Source: Lysobacterales bacterium | GTDB taxonomy: Bacteria > Pseudomonadota > Gammaproteobacteria > Xanthomonadales > Marinicellaceae | Length of the DNA stretch: 7,791 nt | Assembly (NCBI GenBank): GCA_026990095.1 | Contig: JALSIL010000581.1 | Location: 1 to 7,791 of the forward strand | Reading direction: 5' to 3' | Shown: piece after piece, positions 6,881-7,791 of the stretch | How the letters are laid out: each line of letters begins with the position of its first letter | Position numbering within the stretch: position 1 is the first letter of the stretch | Notes under the pieces: generated by a model | Database searches by the model: none | The model's input: the letters and a program-made list of their open reading frames with translations, nothing else | What the model was told of the DNA's origin: nothing | Program-made: the position numbers and the translations under genes

Positions 6881-6894
6881 AAGCCATTATAATT
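6872..6894. repeat. Perfect 9-bp inverted repeat overlapping the leuS promoter
   Basis: AATTATAAT (6872-6880) and ATTATAATT (6886-6894) are exact reverse complements separated by AAGCC. The left arm contains the -10 box of the leuS promoter candidate and the right arm covers the predicted start of transcription. The location suits an operator, but the arms are entirely A and T, so chance or a DNA-melting role is also possible. Confidence 0.5.
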
Positions 6895-6909
6895 AAATTC
6901 ACGATACAA

Positions 6910-7791
6910 ATGACTGCGCAGTATAATCCACAGACTTTAGAAAAAGCCATCCAAAAAACATGGGATAAAAACAAAACTTTTCAGGTAACCGAAGATTCAA
7001 GTAAAGAAAAATTTTATTGTTTAAGCATGTTTGCTTACCCTAGTGGTAATTTACACATGGGACATGTTCGCAATTACACCATTGGCGATGTCATTTCACG
7101 CTACCAAAGAATGTTAGGAAAAAATGTCATGCAGCCCATGGGCTATGATGCATTTGGTTTGCCTGCTGAAAATGCAGCCATTAACAACAACACGGCTCCG
7201 GCCAAATGGACCTATGAAAACATGGATTACATGACCAAACAATTTAAACAATTGGGGTTGGCTTATGATTGGTCACGAGAATTGGCTACTTGTGATCCCA
7301 AATACTATAAATGGGAACAATTAGTTTTTACTAAATTACTTGATAAAGGATTAGTTTACCGCAAAGATGCAACGGTCAATTGGGACCCTGTTGATCAAAC
7401 CGTGTTAGCCAACGAACAAGTCATAGACGGTCGAGGTTGGCGCAGTGGTGCATTGGTTGAAAAGAAAACCATCCCACAATGGTCGATGAAAATAACCGCT
7501 TATGCTGAAGAGCTATTATCTGAAATTGATAATTTAACTGGCTGGCCTGATTCGGTTAAAACCATGCAACGAAACTGGATTGGTAAGTCAAAAGGCATAG
7601 AGTTAGATTTTGAAGTGGAAGATTATTCGGATAAATTATCGGTTTACACCACACGCCCAGACACTTTATTTGGTGTTAGCTATTTAGCCGTTGCTCCAGA
7701 ACATCCTTTGGCATTGCGTGCCGTGGAGAAAAATTCAAAATTGCAATCTTTTTTAGATGAATGCAAAAAAGAACAAAGCAACGAAGCCGCC
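6910..7791 (+). CDS. leuS: Leucyl-tRNA synthetase, N-terminal part
   Basis: The first 294 codons of a gene that runs past the window; complete LeuRS is about 860 residues. It charges tRNA-Leu with leucine in the cytoplasm. The N-terminus closely follows E. coli LeuRS: the HIGH-type motif is HMGH (49-52) inside FAYPSGNLHMGHVRNYTIGD (41-60), followed by DAFGLPAE (80-87) and YDWSRELATC (119-128). The zinc-binding insertion region (157-184) lacks the cysteines of E. coli; it reads NWDPVDQ and GRGWRSG, a cysteine-free form known in many proteobacteria. The editing domain (CP1) begins near 225, and its conserved TTRPDT is at 247-252. The KMSKS loop and anticodon-binding domain lie beyond the edge. 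ATG 6910 gives the expected start MTAQYNPQ; the ribosome binding site is weak. The gene appears to have its own promoter 30-58 bases upstream, with no terminator after the preceding cyclase gene, so read-through is also possible. Confidence 0.97.
   Translation, partial: MTAQYNPQTLEKAIQKTWDKNKTFQVTEDSSKEKFYCLSMFAYPSGNLHMGHVRNYTIGDVISRYQRMLGKNVMQPMGYDAFGLPAENAAINNNTAPAKWTYENMDYMTKQFKQLGLAYDWSRELATCDPKYYKWEQLVFTKLLDKGLVYRKDATVNWDPVDQTVLANEQVIDGRGWRSGALVEKKTIPQWSMKITAYAEELLSEIDNLTGWPDSVKTMQRNWIGKSKGIELDFEVEDYSDKLSVYTTRPDTLFGVSYLAVAPEHPLALRAVEKNSKLQSFLDECKKEQSNEAA

Noticed and set aside
6839..6909. T-box, leader peptide or other tRNA-sensing element before leuS
   Set aside because: The gap is only 71 bases, has no open frame, no terminator/antiterminator pair and no T-box-like sequence; T-boxes are also not expected in gammaproteobacteria.
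1..7791. Mobile element, CRISPR array, toxin-antitoxin or defence system
   Set aside because: All sizeable frames belong to housekeeping or signalling families; no spaced repeats, transposase, integrase or attachment-site pattern was seen.

Overview
The window is an AT-rich stretch (GC roughly 38-40%, judged by eye) of a gammaproteobacterial chromosome. The gene order is the classic housekeeping block: degP/mucD-like protease, lepA, lepB, a DUF4845 protein, rnc, era, recO. A MucD-type protease directly before lepA, and a DUF4845 gene between lepB and rnc, match the arrangement known from Pseudomonas and other non-enteric gammaproteobacteria. The AT content and A-rich codons point to a lower-GC lineage. 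I cannot name a genus from the sequence alone.

Layout: 2-415 is the C-terminal end of a periplasmic DegP/DegQ/MucD-type serine protease (end of PDZ1 plus PDZ2). It is followed by two hairpins at 415-434 and 440-467, the second a good intrinsic terminator. lepA (488-2269) starts only 20 bases after that terminator. lepB (2280-3074) follows after 10 bases. A 76-base gap carries a candidate promoter and is followed by the DUF4845 gene (3151-3516). rnc (3532-4200), era (4197-5090) and recO (5090-5773) then run with ATGA and TGATG overlaps typical of translational coupling. In many gammaproteobacteria pdxJ follows recO. Here a membrane diguanylate cyclase (5864-6838) comes next, and then the 5' end of leuS (6910 to the window edge) behind its own candidate promoter. 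All genes are on the + strand.

Functionally the block joins translation and ribosome work (LepA/EF4, Era, RNase III, LeuRS), protein export and envelope quality control (LepB, MucD-like protease), DNA repair (RecO) and one signalling gene (c-di-GMP synthesis). Every coding region matches a known family. I see no CRISPR array, tRNA, rRNA, insertion sequence or phage gene, and no evidence of a previously undescribed system. The points most worth a second look are the terminator lying just upstream of lepA, the diguanylate cyclase where pdxJ is often found (with an unassigned six-helix membrane domain and no I-site), and a 23-base perfect inverted repeat on the leuS promoter. No gene-free stretch exceeds about 90 bases.
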